Positions 62,726 through 64,000 of a stretch of DNA of 64,000 nucleotides are shown here, one piece after another; position 1 is the stretch's first letter, and each line of letters begins with the position of its first letter. Origin of the DNA: Glaciecola sp041380235 (lineage in GTDB: Bacteria; Pseudomonadota; Gammaproteobacteria; Enterobacterales; Alteromonadaceae). Position numbers and translations under genes: made by a program. The stretch is from positions 1-64,000 of the forward strand of contig NZ_JBGIYY010000002.1 of NCBI RefSeq assembly GCF_041380235.1, read 5' to 3'. A model generated the notes under the pieces. The model ran no database searches. It saw only the letters and a list, made by a program, of their open reading frames with translations, and was not told the origin of the DNA.

Positions 62726-63244
62726 ATGCCAAAGAAGCAATATGACATTGATATATTAGCCTTTATCCGCTCACTTTCACTGGAAACGTTCACTGTTACG
62801 GATATTACGAGACACCTTTTAGAGGTTTACGTAAAGATGTTCGACAAAAAGAAAAACGCTACACAATTTGTCTATCGCCACCTTAAATTTCTCGAGAAAC
62901 AAGGAATCATTAAGACACTAACTATAAATAATCAGAAAGCGATCGTTTTTTGTTGGTCAGTCCAAGGTGAGGATATTAATGACTTGCAAAAACGCACCCA
63001 CCTCGAAAATAAAAGTCACGAGAGCATCATCAATAAACTTCAAGAGAAGATCCGTTTATGTAAGGCTGAAATGCTGACAAATATTGGTGAAACCGAAGCT
63101 TATTCTGAATGGGTAAACGAAATGCCTGAGTTAGTAGACGATGTCAAGTCTCATTACCAACAAACCCGAGATCAAGCAAAGGTGATGCTTGGTAAAGTGA
63201 AAGGGTTCGAGCGTTTACTGGCTCAGTATGAAGCGCGTTTATGA
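62726..63244 (+). CDS. winged-helix-like protein, 172 aa, coupled to helicase
   Basis: The N-terminal part (about 1-75), with SLETFTVTDITRHLLEVY and FVYRHLKFLEKQGIIKTL, looks like a winged-helix DNA-binding domain. A charged helical or coiled-coil half follows (about 90-170). The stop overlaps the helicase start by 4 bp (ATGA), so the two proteins are made together and probably act together. The family is not recognised. It may guide the helicase or regulate the operon. Confidence 0.65.
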   Translation: MPKKQYDIDILAFIRSLSLETFTVTDITRHLLEVYVKMFDKKKNATQFVYRHLKFLEKQGIIKTLTINNQKAIVFCWSVQGEDINDLQKRTHLENKSHESIINKLQEKIRLCKAEMLTNIGETEAYSEWVNEMPELVDDVKSHYQQTRDQAKVMLGKVKGFERLLAQYEARL

Positions 63245-64000
63245 TTAATTTGAGAAATTGGCAGAGTGAAGCCATCACAAGTGCTCTAGAAAAATTTGAA
63301 GCTCTATATTCTCACTTTTTATGTCTAGCGACGCCGGGTGCTGGGAAAACCGTGATGGCATCTACGCTTGCGGATATCCTCATCAAAAAAGACAAGGTCG
63401 ATTTGGTATTATGTTTTTCGCCATCAACCGTAGTTGCAAATGACTTCAAAGTCGAACTCGAAGCTATAACAAAAAAGCGTTTCTGTGGTGGGCTCGGTGC
63501 AACCGGTTCATCACTAACCTACCAAAGCATGAGGCATTTAGATGCAGCGTTTTGGACGTTGCTCGATACTTATAGGGTATTTGTGATTTTCGACGAGATT
63601 CATCATTGTGCAGGTACTGGCATCGAAAATGCGAATGCGTGGGGAGAACAAATCCTAATGAACATACAAGGAAAAGCTCACTATACAATCGCATTGACGG
63701 GAACGCCTTGGAGAAGTGATACAATCCCTATCGCAATGGCCAATTATATTGGAGAGGATAATAGATTACAGGTAGATTATCGATATGACTTAACTCAAGC
63801 TATTGAAGATGGTGTATGTCGTTCTCCACACATTACTTTGTTCGACAATGAGCTTATAGACGTTATTGAAAATAATGAAAGAACCTCTTATTCATCAATT
63901 TCAGATTTTCTTATTGAAAGTGGGTTGTCTTATTCCGAACTTATCTTTCATGATGAAGTAATTCGCAAAATACTCAAACATGGAATGATTCGATTAAATC
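63241..64000 (+). CDS. DEAD/DEAH-box superfamily 2 helicase, partial (runs off the window)
   Basis: Open frame from ATG 63241 to the right edge, at least 253 residues. Motif Q/I are seen as LRNWQSEAI and ATPGAGKTVMAS (Walker A), motif II as VFVIFDEIHHCAG (DEIH), and motif III as ALTGTPWRSD. This is the first RecA-like domain of an SF2 helicase of the type common in restriction and phage-defence loci. The second domain and any fused nuclease lie outside the window. Its role is open. Confidence 0.85.
   Translation, partial: MINLRNWQSEAITSALEKFEALYSHFLCLATPGAGKTVMASTLADILIKKDKVDLVLCFSPSTVVANDFKVELEAITKKRFCGGLGATGSSLTYQSMRHLDAAFWTLLDTYRVFVIFDEIHHCAGTGIENANAWGEQILMNIQGKAHYTIALTGTPWRSDTIPIAMANYIGEDNRLQVDYRYDLTQAIEDGVCRSPHITLFDNELIDVIENNERTSYSSISDFLIESGLSYSELIFHDEVIRKILKHGMIRLN

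Larger units (their letters stand above)
43554..64000. mobile_element. GInt-type genomic island (left end and cargo; right end outside window)
   Basis: The island begins within the moxR gene. It has the layout described for GInts: a ginABCD operon at one end coding for three tyrosine-recombinase-like proteins and one small protein, then variable cargo. The cargo here includes integron-like cassettes with Panoptes/CBASS defence genes, an IS1182, Rhs tips with an IS21, and a helicase gene. GInts generate imperfect flanking repeats, and no second moxR junction is visible before 64000. The island is therefore at least 20.4 kb if all this DNA is one unit, which is an inference. Confidence 0.65.

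Noticed and set aside
63868..63885. AATAATGAAAGAAC in the helicase gene, similar to the moxR junction AATAATGAAAAAGAAC
   Set aside because: Considered as the right attachment repeat of the island, but it lies within an intact helicase frame with no moxR sequence after it. It is a chance match.
1..64000. CRISPR array or Cas genes suggested by the mCpol domain
   Set aside because: No direct-repeat/spacer pattern and no Cas genes were seen. mCpol is a stand-alone relative of the Cas10 palm.

Overview
The window looks like a chromosomal segment of a marine gammaproteobacterium of the Alteromonadales type (Glaciecola/Paraglaciecola/Alteromonas-like). This is inferred from gene content and order: a tryptophan-to-kynurenine cluster, a rhombosortase, a DcaP-like porin beside a chemoreceptor, and an S9 peptidase lipoprotein. 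No rRNA or tRNA gene and no CRISPR array was seen. A core block with ordinary metabolism (about 8.2-43.5 kb) lies between two accessory regions.

Left accessory region (1-8.2 kb): short genes on one strand, mostly small membrane or secreted proteins plus toxin-antitoxin modules. They are separated by imperfect palindromes that resemble integron attC sites. The region looks like the distal part of a chromosomal integron cassette array, with no integrase in the window. It is broken by an IS21-family element (2349-4738, 6-bp target duplication) and a frameshifted IS110-family transposase remnant.

Core region (8.2-43.5 kb): a GST-like gene, kynureninase and tryptophan 2,3-dioxygenase with a divergent Lrp-type regulator; an RND efflux pair; an AraC/GlxA regulator divergent from an acyl-CoA dehydrogenase / MDR reductase / two-SDR operon; a chemoreceptor and porin; an aromatic aminotransferase; an NRDE protein; a Cys/Met PLP enzyme; a glutathione peroxidase; a prolyl-oligopeptidase lipoprotein; a diguanylate cyclase; a rhombosortase; an enoyl-CoA hydratase; gamma-glutamyltransferase; and cysteine synthase. 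It ends in a moxR-type ATPase gene cut off at codon 164.

Right accessory region (43.55 kb to the window end): the moxR break is followed at once by four genes encoding two clear tyrosine recombinases, one degenerate one and a small coiled-coil protein. This is the ginABCD arrangement of the GInt class of genomic island. The cargo opens with a set of attC-bounded gene cassettes. They carry a two-gene mCpol + 2TM-beta-barrel module (Panoptes-like, OptS/OptE) directly followed by a short type I CBASS operon (second 2TM-beta-barrel effector, Cap15-like, + CD-NTase). The two modules are separated by only a half attC site, so they look like one fused cassette. A guard that senses loss of cyclic nucleotides sits beside a CBASS that makes them, and this is the most interesting system in the window. 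Next come an IS1182 element, another attC site, a small cassette gene, two orphan Rhs C-terminal tips, and a winged-helix/DEAH-helicase gene pair that runs off the right edge. The second Rhs tip is split by a second IS21 copy with a perfect 8-bp duplication; removing the insertion restores its reading frame. The right end of the island is not in the window.
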